This document shows, in pieces, positions 43,422 to 55,583 of a stretch of DNA of 64,000 nt. The notes below the pieces were generated by a model. The model ran no database searches, was not told where the DNA came from, and saw only the letters and a program-made list of their open reading frames with translations. This stretch comes from Paratinospora sagittata (taxonomy: Eukaryota; Streptophyta; Magnoliopsida; Ranunculales; Menispermaceae), in the NCBI GenBank assembly GCA_035771175.1, contig CM069589.1:28290201-28354200 (forward strand), read 5' to 3'. The position numbers and the translations under genes are program-made. Position 1 is the stretch's first letter. Each line of letters begins with the position of its first letter.

Positions 43422-45383
43422 TGTTGGCCTAGAAGATATGTCCAAGAGGGGGGGGGTGATATGGACACTTAGCAGATTTTAACCTTTATTTAAATTGTGC
43501 GGAATAATGAAAGCAGATTAAACAAAGTATAGCAATGAGATACAGTAAATGTAAATAGGACAATGCAAGCAAGATTTATAGTGGTTCGGCTGCGCCTACA
43601 TCCACTACCTAACTTCCTCAGTTAGGATTTGTTCAAACTCCACTATGGACCTTCTTACAGGTGAAGATCAAACCGGAACACTTTCTCAACTTACGGGTGT
43701 GAGAACTTTTGTTTCTTAACTTACTGGTGTGAGAAGACCGCTTACAACTTTGAGCTACACTTGGTCTAACTCAGTGACTTACCCATCACTATAATCTAAG
43801 TACAAAATGAGATATGATTCCCTTTACCCAGAATCAAAGTGATACTTACAACGCTTTGGATTGAACCTTCTGTTGCCATAGATTCAGCAAAATATGTATG
43901 ATGAAGTTTATGCTGAAAACAGGTTCAAATAGCTTTTGTCTTCGCTAATGGATTTTTGAAATAATGAAGAAGAAGATCGATCAACCCAGAAGACTTGAAG
44001 TTTTTCTTTCAAAAGATTATAAGATCAAGCACAAGTGAAACAAGACTAACTTTCAAAAAGTGTTTTGGCGCAGACGAAAACTGTCAATACGTTTTGAATG
44101 AATATCAGTTTCGTATTTCATTAGTTCATTTTCCTGTTCTAAGGCAGCACATATATATAGGAATAACAGAGGCGCAATGGACTTGGTAATTTTGGCGCTC
44201 TAAGTTATTTCAAATATAACGTTAACATTCTTTCCAGAAATGGATCGATTAAGCTTAATGCATATTACGGCGATAACACCTGAATCATCTGATCCTTTCA
44301 TGAAAGAGGAATGTTCTGACAAAGTTTTAGAACGTTTTAAGAAGTTCTGAAAAGTTGTTGTACGATTCTGAAAAGTATTCGTACGATTCTGAAAAAAGTT
44401 AACAGAAATTGCAGTAATGTCAGAACAACAAAAATATATTTTCTATTGTTTTGTTCCTTTGAGGGAGCTCATAGAACATCAGCGTCCTAGTGAACAATGA
44501 AGTGAGGGCGCTACTAAGTAGTAAGCGTCTTGACTTGCTTTGACAATTAAACGACTTAAAGCATGAGGGCGCTACTTCGCAGTAAGCGTCCTGCTTGGTT
44601 TTAAAACACAAAACATATGAGGGCGCTACTCAAGAGTAAGCGTCCTGAACTATTAAAAGCAGTTTTAAAACAATGTTTAAGCGCGCTGAAGGACGGTGAG
44701 CGTCCTGAAAGTTACTTAAGTTTATTCTAAAGATGAGGGCGCTCCTACACAAGTAGTGTCCTGATAATTCATTCAACTTATAACTTATCAACGTCCTTAA
44801 AGATAAAAATCACTTAAAGATAACAGGATCTTTTAGCGAACTGAAACTAGATTAGCGTCCTGATATTCTCAAAGGTTGATAAAAGAAAGGTCACTACTAA
44901 CAAGTAAGCGTCCTTATTAATCAGTTCAATTCAACCTTGAGCGTTTTAACATTTTATCAGCGTCCTGACTCATCAAGTCCAGGAAAGCGCTGCTAAAACA
45001 TTAGCATCTTGAAAGGCTTTATAAAAGCGATTTTTGATTTCTCGATTAAAACACGATAAAACATAAAGTAACCGGATTAAATCAAACATGCAACCAATCG
45101 ATTAAAACATGCAAGCATGCATATTGCTAAATCATATGGCGTAAAAGATCCTACAACCTATCATAATCTAATCATACAAATAAACATCTTCAAACGATCA
45201 TGGTCTTCAAGAAGATCTTTTAATACGTTCGCCATGCATCATTGAATCTTTGATACCTTCAAGTAAGATTAGATATGCCATATGTGCAATAATATCATGA
45301 ACATAATGTAGTTTTGTAATCATCAAAATCTTTCATAATAGGGACATATTCTCGTAAGGGACATGAGGATAATTGGTTCAACA
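43422..45383 (-). mobile_element. 3' LTR (C) of SIRE-type element D (minus)
   Basis: Minus-strand start TGTTGAACCAATTATCC (45383), end CTTCTAGGCCAACA (43422). Same family as LTRs J and K. It carries the AGGACGCT/AGCGCCCTC array (45005-44457), a TATATATA near 44151-44160, a hairpin array (43740-43640) and a two-stem block (43630-43575). Left flank ctata is the candidate TSD. The small frames inside are not genes. Confidence 0.88.
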
Positions 45384-45402
45384 ATCTCCCCCTTTTTGAT
45401 GA
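45384..45402 (-). other. Polypurine tract of element D
   Basis: Minus-strand atcaaaaagggggagat abuts the LTR start at 45383, so the internal region of D lies to the right. 45403-45721 is a 3' untranslated stretch with more purine tracts and no gene. Confidence 0.8.
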
Positions 45403-45721
45403 TTTCAAACACATTACTGTAGGCTTTGAAGCAAACAAATAAAGTGATGTATGTATGCATGAGATGCAGTAATAATGTTCCTTGTTTCATATGATATGAG
45501 TGTATTAGCAAGGAATGTACATAAACTATCACTAAGACTCCCCCTTAGTGTTATACTCCCCCTGAGTTTATGATGCTTCAATGATAGTACTTTCTCCCCC
45601 TTTTGAAATATCAAAAAGAGTAAAGTAACATGAAATATATCTCCCCCATATGGAAGTAAGCATCAAAGTGCTACAGATCGGTTTCAGATAACATTCTAAG
45701 TTCTCTGCGAATATAAAAAAA

Positions 45722-46018
45722 CTAGTCTTTTGGTAGGGCTTTAGTAAATATGTCAGCCAGTTGTTCTTTGGTTCCAATATGAGATAATACGACTTCTCCA
45801 TTTTGCACATGATCCCGTAAAAAGTGATGTCTTATTTGAATATGCTTAGTTCGAGAGTACAATACAGGATTTTTAGATATGTTAACAGCACTAGTATTAT
45901 CACATAAAATTTCAGCACATTGAATAAATATTTGATAATCCTGAAGTTGTTGTTTCATGTAAAGAACCTGAGAACAACAACTTTCAACTGCAACATATTC
46001 TGCTTCAGCTATGGATAG
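45722..46018 (-). pseudogene. Pol C-terminus (RNase H) of element D
   Basis: The last 100 or so residues of a Ty1/copia SIRE-type polyprotein: AEAEYVA, SCCSQVLYMKQQL, ILCDNTSAVNISKNPV, RTKHIQIRHHFLRDHV, GTKEQLADIFTKALPKD. These contain the RNase H glutamate and third aspartate and the C-terminal tail. A TAG at 45722 replaces the glutamine expected in LPKDQF, and further homologous codons follow it downstream. The frame is cut at 46018 by the gypsy LTR of T; the upstream RT and integrase of D are not in the window. N (49914-50863) is the plus-strand equivalent. Confidence 0.85.
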
Positions 46019-47110
46019 TGCTAGAAATTGGAGGTTTTACCATCAATGGGTTCCCAATAGCCTCTAATCACACATATATGACATGCAAGACCTAACTCCT
46101 ACATGTGTTCTTCCACCACCCCCCTTCAAAATCGGGATTCATGTGTGAAAAACATTTCTTAGGTGTTGTTGTAGGTCAAGGAAGACCATTAATACCACAA
46201 GCAAGCTTAAAATATCAAAAACAAGCAAACCCTAGGTCAAGAACCCTTCAAATTCAGGATTCATACCAATGCTAGGTCAAAAGAAAGCTTGAATGCACAA
46301 GCCAAAGAGATTACAAAAAGAAAATGAGGAAAAACATGATACCTTAAAGGATTCTTGAGCCAAAATGCTCTGAAACCCTAGCCTTTCTCCTCTTCTTCTC
46401 CCCTTCCCTTCTTTTCCTCTTCTCCAAGCTCTTTTGCCCCTTTTGGAAGTGTAAAAATGAGCAAAAATACGTCCAAGTGCTTTTATAGAAGTTAAGTTGC
46501 AAAATTTGGGCCCACACTTAAAAAACACACTTAAATAAAATGAACAATTTTTCTGCCAATTAGTTGAACTTAGATAATCAATTTCTTGTAAACGACTCAC
46601 CAATTTCACAATCTAACCGTTAAAAGTTTTTATTATTCACTTACCAACCTTGGTAAAATTTCAGCGCAATCCAACAGTGGTATTGTGAGATCCAACCATT
46701 GGATCAAAATCGTGCAAGAAAAATTCTCAAATCCGAGAAACAGTGTTTGGAATCTTACACCTCATAGTAGACAACTTCGATCAAGATCTTCACCGTTCAT
46801 AATGAATACCTATAAGAGAGGAATAAGCTGACAAAATTTCATCTCAATCAAACCACGAATCAAGGAGTCAAGCAATTGATGTAATCGGTGACAGAAATTT
46901 CTTCTTCCATGGAGCGAGCTCTATTGATCCAAAATACCATTTTTGACATGTTTCGATGTCGAACGGGTCTCCAATCATTTCAAAACTTTACGCATACATT
47001 AAACAACTTAAGAGCATGCAAAGACATTCGAACCAACACGCGTTGAGCATCAAATACATATACATACTATACGGGTCAAAATGATGTCATTCTAAGGTAC
47101 GAACATTACA
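46019..47110 (-). mobile_element. 3' LTR of gypsy remnant T (minus)
   Basis: Minus-strand start TGTAATGTTCGTACC (47110). The end is taken as TTTCTAGCA (46019), where D pol sequence stops. About 1.09 kb, non-coding, internal side bordered by a purine tract (tcccttaagttggggagaat). The apparent frame at 46277-46609 has no known domain. Confidence 0.75.
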
Positions 47111-47894
47111 ATTCTCCCCAACTTAAGGGATTTTTTCCTCAAAATGAAAACAAGAGAACTAACCTCAGTCGGTAAAGAGATCGGGGAACTGCTCCCTCAT
47201 CTGGTCCTCACGTTCCCAGGTTTGCTCTTCATTATCATGGAATTGTCATTTGACTTGGACAAGTGGGATCTCTTTATTTCTTAGTTTCTGAACCTGACGA
47301 GCCACAATCTGAATAGGCAACTCCTCATAAGTAGTATCCTCCCAAACTTGCAGATGACTCACATCAAGCACATGAGCTGGATCGGGATAAGACTACTTCA
47401 ATGGATCTTCATTATACTTCCTCAGCATCGACACATGAAATACATCAGGTAGAGCCAACCTGTAAGCTATTGGTCCAATCCTCTCAACAATCCAGAATGG
47501 CCCAATAAACCTAAGGGAAAGTTTTCCTCTGACGCCGATCCTCGTCTGACCCTTCCGTGGAGACCTTAAGCAAAACTAGGTCTTCCTTGGCAAACTCTAA
47601 CGGCCTATGTCGGTTATCATAATAACTTTTTTGCCTATCCTGAGCCGACTTCAGCATCTGCCAAATTAGCTTGACTTTCTCTGTCTACTCAACAATTGCA
47701 TCAAAGCCCCAAAACTGCGTATCGCCCACCTCGTACCAACAAGCTGGTGATCTACAAGGTCTTCTATATAAAGCCTCATACGGTATCATACCGATGCTTG
47801 CTTGATAACTATTATTCTAAGCAAACTCACACAAGGGAAAATGCTCACCCCAACCACCACCAAACTCTAAAATGAAAGACCTGAGCATATCAAT
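47111..47894 (-). pseudogene. Chromovirus integrase C-terminus of T, decayed
   Basis: On the minus strand, translation in shifting frames gives the tail of a Tekay/Reina-type integrase: NNSYQASIGM and PYEALYRRPC, then [23 protein letters not shown], and further down pieces of the chromodomain-proximal region. Several stops and frameshifts interrupt it. It runs into the polypurine tract and LTR of T. On its upstream side it is truncated at about 47894, where an unrelated LTR stub (U) begins. Confidence 0.75.
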
Positions 47895-48259
47895 TCCTAT
47901 AAATATGCTCTAATGCGGCACTCGAGAGGGGGTATTAGAAACATTAGGATTTTCGGCTTATAAAGTAGGTGAATACATTGATGATAAATATTTAGAAAGG
48001 ACATAGTTGATAGTAAGGTGAAATCGATTCTCTAGGTTGTCCCTCTATTGATATTTTGTTGTTTTGATTACTTTCTAGGGTAGTTTTATTTCTTTATTTA
48101 GTTTTAATTACTTGAACCATTGAATTTGATTATCTAAATAAATTAAGGGTTAATGAAGTGGTATTTAGTGTGAGTGTCAATCCTAGAGGACGACAACCCG
48201 ATATCTCATCGGTTGTATATTATAACTTGACACCGTACGCTTGCGGTTTGCACGTAACA
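47895..48259 (+). mobile_element. LTR stub U (3' end of a P-like LTR)
   Basis: Resembles 25735-26060 and 27115-27469 of P: ctcgagagggggtattagaaac, then atctcatcggttgtatatt, ending tgcggtttgcacgtaaca. It keeps the true LTR 3' end at 48259 but has lost everything upstream, with a direct joint to T. No coding sequence. Confidence 0.7.
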
Positions 48260-49913
48260 GCATGTTCAAGAATCATATGCATACGTGTATTTCTAAACAT
48301 TGATTCTAAGTATGATTAATGAAGCACAAGAATCAATATGCGGGCTATTGTTCAAAACTTATTGATTCCAAATAATCAATGTTTAAGCATGTGAATCAAT
48401 ATACACAAGTTATGATCAAAACAATCGATTTAAACGATATATGTATTAAGCACAAGAATCAATGTTAATCAAATCACATGAAACCACTATCAAGATAATA
48501 TAAGATGAAAGCACAAGTATGGTTTCACACACTAGAGAAAATGATTTTGATAATGTATTAAAACAAGCAATAAAAACCGTTTCTACTCAAAGCACAAACA
48601 CTAGAATCGAAACAGAAAAGTTACCCAACTTAGGTAAGATGAAGTTCGTCAATTCTCGAAGGTGTATGTGGTTGAGAAATTTCTCTTCCAAAGATGATCA
48701 AGATCAACAAGTATGTGATGAAAAGACATTTAAGAAAACCTAGATCAAACACTTTAGGAATCCTTTCTAGTTTCTCAAAGATTTTGAAATGGTTAGGAGA
48801 ACTCTTCAAAGGTTGAATCAAAGAACTCAAATATAGTGAACTTTTGCTTTGAATGAAGGATTAAATGGCTCAAGAACTTATTTAGGACGAGTATAAATGA
48901 TGTAGAGAAAATCGCACAAGTTCTCTTGATTTTGCAAAAGTTGCTTTTCAAATGAGCAAGTGTGGTATTTGTAGAGAAACACTACACTGAGGCACGAGAA
49001 CGCGTTCCTTAACTCAGGAGCACATTTCTGGTTTGAAATCTTAAAACTTTCAGATTTCCCTCAAATCAAGGAGCGCGTTCCTCAATATGTCTGTTGGGCA
49101 TAGGAACATGTTCCTTCAACAAGAACCATTGACTCTTAAAAATGTTTCCATTTTGCCCTTAGCAACAGGAGTGCGTTCCTTTTTTAAGAAGCGCGTTCCT
49201 TTTCCTTAATAAAAACAAAATTGAGTCTCGGGAAATGCCACAGGAACGTGTTTCTCTTACAAGGAGCGCCTTTGTTAACCCTAATAAAAAAATCACTAAG
49301 TCTCGAAAAAAAGCTTAGGAGCGCGTACCTCACTGTAGGAGCGCGTTCCTTCACTAACAAGTGAAAGAGACTTTGTTTTTGATCATTTTAGGTTTAGGAC
49401 ATTGTCAAAAACATTGACTAACATTTTAAAAACATTTTAAAATATTTTTGACACGATTAAGGTATAATTAACATAGTTAAAACATGAGCAATTTAATCGA
49501 TTAAACCAATGATAAAATCAATAAGTACAAACATGTGAGACGATAAAACCATGCAAAGTTGACAAGATGGATGCATGTTAGACAATGATCAAAATATGTA
49601 TGATAAACAGTTATGACTAAGTAATAGCATAATTATCAAACTAAAATATATGCATGCATGATAATAATAAACTATATGAATAATTTGAAAATGATGCGAG
49701 TCATGTGTGGTTAGAACAAGTAATTGTTACCCTACAACACTAAGATTCTAGTAAAGTAATACAACCATGAAGCTCTTGAATCTTCTTGAAGTACTAATCC
49801 TTCCACATGCTTTGACATTGTAGTTGAATCCATTAAATATATCTAGTTAGCACTAAAAGAACTCAGTCAAAGACATTAGTACTGTGATTATATTGTTTGT
49901 AAGCATCAAAACA
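48260..49913 (-). mobile_element. SIRE-type LTR E' (minus), truncated
   Basis: Closely related to LTR E. The minus-strand start TGTTTTGATGCTTAC (49913) is intact, but the 3' part of the LTR (hairpin array, two-stem block) is missing because U abuts at 48260. It keeps the GGAGCGCGTTCC box cluster (about 49000-49345, for example 49070-49081). Inserted in the pol of element N. Small frames near 48519-48830 are not genes. Confidence 0.82.
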
Positions 49914-50863
49914 GTTAGAATAGTACTATGTGGAAAACCACTTAGATCAACAGTGTAATGAGTTTTCACGATTAATGCAAAAAAGAATTTGAAATGAGTA
50001 TGATGGGAGAACTTACATACTTTCTCGGCTTGCAGATTAAGCAATTGCCAAATGACACATTCATAAACCAATCAAAGTATGCTAAGGAAATGGTTAAAAA
50101 GTTTCAAATGAACAATTTGAAATCAATTGATACTCCCTGTAACTCAGCAATCAAACTAGATAAAGATGAAAAAAGGAAACCAATTGATCCTAAACTTTAT
50201 AGAAGTATAATTGGAAGTCTTTTGTATCTCACAGCAAGTAGACCTGACATTATGTTCAGTGTCTGTCTTTGTGCAAGATTTCAATCAGAACCTAAAAAAT
50301 CTCACTTAAAATGTGTCAAATTATTATTCAGATACATAAATGGCACAACTAACTTAGGAATTTGGTATTCTAAAGGTACTTCATTTGAACTAAAAAGTTA
50401 TGTATATTCTGATTATGCTGGAAGTCTAACTTATCGGAAAAGTACCTTCGAATTTTGTCACTTTCTTGAAAATTCTTTAATTTCCTGGTTTTGCAAGAAG
50501 CAACACTTATGGCACTATTCACAACTGAAGCAGAATATGTTGCAACTGGAAGTTGTTGTTCTCAGGTCTTGTACATGAAACAAAAACTTCATGACTATCA
50601 AGTGTTAATAAAATGTGCTAAAATTCTGTGTGATAATAGTAGCTCTTTTAATATATCAAAGAATCATGTATTGCACTCCCGAACTAAACATATTCAAATC
50701 AGACATCACTTTTTACAGGATCATGTGCCATAATGGAGAAGTTACATTGTCTCACATTGGCACAAAAGAACAATTGGGTGATATTTTTACTAAAGCCTTA
50801 CCTAAGGACCAGTTTGTTCACATTAGAAGAGTGCTTGGAATGTTCTCTGAATCTGACCTATGA
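49914..50863 (+). pseudogene. Pol C-terminus (RT end, RNase H) of element N
   Basis: SIRE-type Ty1/copia pol tail. After LTR E' come eroded RT residues (FSRLMQK near 49960), then a frameshift in an A run. EFEMSMMGELTYFLGLQIKQ and SKYAKEMVKKFQM (RT connection) follow, then LYRSIIGSLLYLTASRPDIMF, and the RNase H part with YSDYAGS (YCDADFAG-like in relatives), TTEAEYVATGSCCSQ, ILCDNSSSFNISKN and RTKHIQIRHHFLQDHV. It ends with HIGTKEQLGDIFTKALPKD and QFVHIRRVLGM. Frameshifts lie near 50490 and 50730. The 5' part of N (gag to RT core) is missing from the window. Confidence 0.85.
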
Positions 50864-51161
50864 TATTTTGATGCTTATCTCATTAAGGGGGAGAAGTGCC
50901 TCATGGCTACTTCACCCTTTTTGTTGTTTTCAAAAGGGAGAGAAGAAGCAATATCTTTGAAGCATCATACCTATCCATAGAGTTAGAGGGAGATTAATTG
51001 TAACATTATTCCTTGGTGCTAAATTCATATCATATGAAAACAAGGAACGTTAGTATTAGTAATGCATAACATTATCATTGCATTGCATGCATTTATATTA
51101 ATATTTTATCTTGCTTCAAAGCTTATAACAATGTGTTTTAAATCATAAAAAATGAGGAGAT
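50864..51161 (+). mobile_element. 3' untranslated region and polypurine tract of N
   Basis: Non-coding stretch with purine tracts (attaagggggagaag at 50883, aaaagggagagaag at 50932) and a weaker tract (aaaaaatgaggagat) directly before the LTR at 51162. It parallels 45384-45721 of element D on the other strand. Confidence 0.75.
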
Positions 51162-54100
51162 TGTTGAACCAAATCTTCTCATGTCCCTTACGAGAATATG
51201 TCCCTTATAAGAAAGATATTTTGATGATTGCAAACCTTATTCTAATTATACTATATGCATTACACATCTAAATCTCACATGAAAGCTTATCCGAAGAATC
51301 GACAACGCATGGTGAAAGAGCAATCAAGATCAATTTGAAGACCATGATTGTTCGAAGTCACATCTGTGTGTTATCAGATTGTGTTAGGTTGTAGAACCTC
51401 TTTTATCATACGATTCAGCAATATGCATGATTGCATGCTTTAGTCGATTTTATTCTGAAGTATTTGTCGATCACTTATAATGATATTTCTATAATAGACT
51501 TTATTCAAACATACTGACATTAATCATGTTTTATCGAGCTTTAAAATGTTGAAAAATATCAAAACTATGTTGTAGTGTCCATCAGGACGCTGATGTGTTT
51601 GTCAAGATGCTAATTTCTTAGTAGTGCCCTCATAGACTTAGTTAGTCAGGACGTTGTTGATATATTAGGACGCTGATAATATTCAAGGTTGAAAACGTTC
51701 ATATCTATCAGGACGCTTACTTTGTCAGTAGCGCCCTCATTGAATCAACCGAGGAACTTATAAGGACACTGATTGAACATTAGCTCGCTCATCGTTTTTA
51801 ATCATCAGGACTCTAACTGTACAATAACACCCTTATGTTGTCAGTCGTTTAAAAGTCTTAAATATCAAGATGCTTACGTCTCCAATTGCGCCCTTATGTT
51901 TTCATATTTTGAATGTTAGGATGCTTACGTCTTTAGTAGCGCCCTTGTGTTTTTAAGTGTTTCAAAAAACATGTCCGGATGCTTGTAACACCCAGTACAT
52001 TAGTCAAACGTAAATGTTGACTTAGATGCATTGTACGACATATTTATACTCGTATACGTATATGTATTGGCCTTAAAATAGTGTAAAATATATGTATGGT
52101 AGGGTCCTTGGTACACTAGAATGCTAGATGTTTCATAAAATGGCCAATACATTGTGAAAATTGATTCTGCACGCAAGGAGTGCTCCTCAAGCGTTTGCCC
52201 AAAAAAAAAATTAAGTTTTTCACACGAGAAGCACGCTCCCGGGATGGGAGAAGTGCGCTCCTCGGTGGGCCTGTAACTTTTTAAAATGAAAGGCGAATTG
52301 TACATGGTTTTAAACAGATGTCTTCACCTATTACAACCACCATGAGATGGGATTGACACATATGGTGTTGCTGGCAAATGGATTTAGCCACATTTTAAGT
52401 TGCTGGCTGATGACTTAATCAAATTGAGTTGCTAAGTTGAAATGAAAATCAGTCTGAGCAAGAGAGAACCAGGGAGAACGTATGGGAAGAAGAAGAACTT
52501 GAGTTAGAGCTCTGAAGTCTGGTATGGAGTTGTGATTTTAATGTTTAAATTACATATTTGAGTTCTTCTTTTCATTCTGTACATCATAAGTGACATGCAG
52601 AAGGTTTCCATGGTTAGATCAAAGGTTGGAAACTTGGGATGTTAAGCTAGAATTAAGGTGAATTGAAGCTTAAACCATGGGGGATTAAGTTTTGGACCAT
52701 TGGTGAGCATTTTGATGGTAATTTTACTTTGTTTCCATGGATGGAAGATGGGTTCCAGACCTTGTTGAGTAAAGGTTCTAGAAACCAATTTTCTGTAGTG
52801 AATGATGGTGTATTATGATTGGAGATTGGTCTTGAATATTCTGTGATGATAAATTACAGAGATTGTAGTGCAAAGTTTTTGAAATTCTAGTTGGGTGATG
52901 AGTCCAAGTTATGTACTTGTGCTGAAAATGTCTAAAATTGGGGAATGATCAAGTAAGATATTTAATTATAAATTGAGATTAACTTGATGAGTAATTGACT
53001 AAATGTATGTGCTGGAGAGACTTAGTAAATTGGAGAAAAACATTGATGATTAAATCAGTGATTAATTAGTAATCAAATGATTAGTTTAATGAAAAATTGA
53101 TTAAGTTCATGTGCTGGAATGTATAATTGAATATATACAATGTTGAATTGCAGTGAGTTGAGATATGAAATGAACAAGTAAGGTACTTGAGTGATTAAAG
53201 TTGGTGAAAATGCTAAGTATTGAGATTGTGGACTTCGGCAAATCTTGTATATGTGAGTATTTCTTAACTTTGGTTCTTGTATATGGAATTATAAAATATA
53301 AATGATGTGTTTCAAATCATGAATACATATTTAGTTATTGCATTGTTTTGAATTCATGAAAATGCTTTACTTGGAGCATGTTCTGGACTTGCTAGAGCAA
53401 GTCAAGGCATGGAATCATTTCCAGAAGACGGTCCCACATCATGATTAATTAATCTCATGGTCCGAGTGATAGTTTCTGAAAGTGATTGAGATTTAGTCCT
53501 AATTTGAAATGGTTCGTAGCAGAAAATTGGGTAATGTGAGGTCTTAGCGTATACTCCTTATCGGTGCAGAATAGGGAGTGTTTACCCGCTCCATTACTAG
53601 TAGGAGGGAGATTGTTGATTTCATTGTAATTTTGCATGTTTGAAAATAATTTATGAGCATGTGTGTATTATAAAATGTTTCATGCATGTTTGAATATGAT
53701 TTTGAATGGATTGAATCATATGATTTTTACTAAATGCATATATGATGTCATAGTTAGGAATATTCACTGAGCTGTGGTTGCTCATTCCAACTCTCAAATA
53801 TTTCAGGTTCGGATCCTAAAGGAAAAGCAAAAGCGCGTGAAGGATAGAGCATTCTTCTTTTTGATATGTATGTATTTGTTTGAGAAATTTTGGGACTTGT
53901 ATTTTGTTATGACTGTACAAATAACACTAGTAAAATGTATATCACATAGATGGATGTGAGAATGAATATGACTAGTTATAAATGATGTAATTATATTTTA
54001 AAAATGGATTAATAGTGTATGTGAACAATTTTGTTAAAATTTTGAGTGATTTTGTATAATGTCTTAAAAGATGGAGGCTGACAGAGTATCATATACGTCT

Positions 54101-55350
54101 AGGTATGGTGTATATGGTATTTTTTGCCGTTCATGACGCCACACATACAGAGTGGGTTGTGACAACGCTTATCTTCAAATAGCGGCCTCACAGCTTTATT
54201 CGTTTTTAAACGATAAGTAAGTCAGGATGCTTACTTTCCAATAGTGCTCTCACTTCGCAGTTAAGCAAGACGCTTACTTTCCAGTAGTGCCCTCAAGGAA
54301 CAAAACGACAAAGTTGGTTTTACGCGTCAGGACCCTGATTGACAAATCAGGACGTTAATCAAACACTGCCATAAAAATGTTATTTGCACTATTTCTAATA
54401 CATTTTTCAGAACTGTTCAAAACCTTTTTCAAAACTTTTTGAATCTTTTTAGAACGTTCTAATACGTTATAAAAACATTATATTTTCATGAATGATCTGA
54501 AGATTCAGGTGCTATCGTCGTAACTGCACAGACTGAATCAATATGTTTCGGGGAAGAATATGTTTGTTGTTTGAAATAGTTTTGTGCGCCAAAAGTCTAC
54601 TTCAAAAGTTCAAGTCCATTACGCCATTGTTATCTCTATATATATGCTACCTTAGTGCAGATTAACAACGTAATACAAGAATGAGAAAATTGATAACCTA
54701 TTCTAAATTCTTTAAAAAGTTTTCACTTATGCAAATACTCTTGAAAGTTATACTTCTACTCGCTGCTTTAAACTTTGGATCATTTTGAAATACGTTGAGT
54801 CTTCTGGATTAGTTGATCTTCATCCACATCTTTTCAAAAATCCATTGAAGAAGACGAAAACTTTTTGAACCTATTTTTCAGCTAAACTTCATCATATATA
54901 TCTTGCTGAATCTTTCGTAATGGAAGGTCCAATCCAAAGCTTTGTAAGTATCACTTTGATTCTAAGTAAAAGTAATCATATCTCATCTTGTACCTTGGTA
55001 TTGGTGACCGGTTAGTCACTGGTTTATAACAAGTGCTGCTTGAGTTGTAACGGTCATTCTCACACTCGGAAGTTGAGAAAGGTTATTGTCAAGCTCGTAA
55101 ATTGAAGGTGTAACGGTTTGGTCTTCACCCGTAAAAAATCCTTAGTTGAGTTTGGACAAATTCTAACTGAGGAGGTTAGGTAGTGGATGCAGGCGAAGCC
55201 GAACCACTCTAAATCTTGTGTGTCTTAATATTATTGTGTTTGATTTACCATACTTGTTTAATCTACTTCCATTACTTCATACGTTTTAAAGAAAGGTTAA
55301 AATTTGCAAGTGTCCAATTCACCCCCCTCTCGAACACATTTGGGCCAACA
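51162..55350 (+). mobile_element. 3' LTR (J) of element N, split by S
   Basis: Starts TGTTGAACCAAATC and ends TTTGGGCCAACA. The pieces are 51162-51983 and 54165-55350. It has the AGGACGCT/AGCGCCCTC array on both sides of S (51575-51983, 54165-54360), TATATATA near 54637, hairpins near 55057-55140 and a two-stem block (55159-55210). Beyond it, minus-strand gag sequence of D begins, so N appears to have inserted in that gag. Confidence 0.88.
51984..54164 (+). mobile_element. Solo gypsy LTR S
   Basis: Starts TGTAACACCCAGTAC and ends GGGTTGTGACA, with TSD ATGCT/ACGCT (51979-51983, 54165-54169; one mismatch, ACGCT being the original because the motif is AGGACGCT). 2.18 kb, no internal region. It contains GC-rich boxes near 52180-52260 (gagaagcacgctccc, agaagtgcgctcctcgg). 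Frames at 52000-52305 and 53455-53959 have no known domain. LTR type is that of chromovirus-like gypsy elements. Confidence 0.85.
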
Positions 55351-55583
55351 CTTTTCTCCAAGTAGCCATTCACTTTTCGGCTACAACACAATAACTCTAT
55401 TTTCAATCTTTGTGGGAATTGTGTAGTCGTTTCTCATGATATCCCAAATATCAGAATCATCAGATCTCATGAAATATTTCGTCCTTGTCTTCCAGTGCAA
55501 GTAATTATCACCCTTAAACAGTGGAGGGCGATTCAAAGAATTTCCTTCATCGTGTGTGTCCCTAGAAGAAACATTAGAACTAT
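55351..55583 (-). pseudogene. Gag N-terminus of D-type element (minus)
   Basis: SIRE-type Gag start: SSNVSSRDTHDEG, NRPPLFKGDNYLHWKTR, SDDSDIWDIMRNDYTIPTK, then a TAG at 55381 where the family has a Lys or Gln before PKSEW. The start codon (62018) is separated from this part by LTR K; TSD ACTAT joins the two. The frame stops at 55351 where LTR J ends. It matches the orientation and family expected for the 5' end of element D, whose 3' end is at 43422, but continuity cannot be proved from sequence alone. Confidence 0.75.

Noticed and set aside
43422..55350. LTRs C and J as the two LTRs of one element
   Set aside because: They are the same family but in opposite orientation, each next to its own polypurine tract and pol end, so they belong to two elements.
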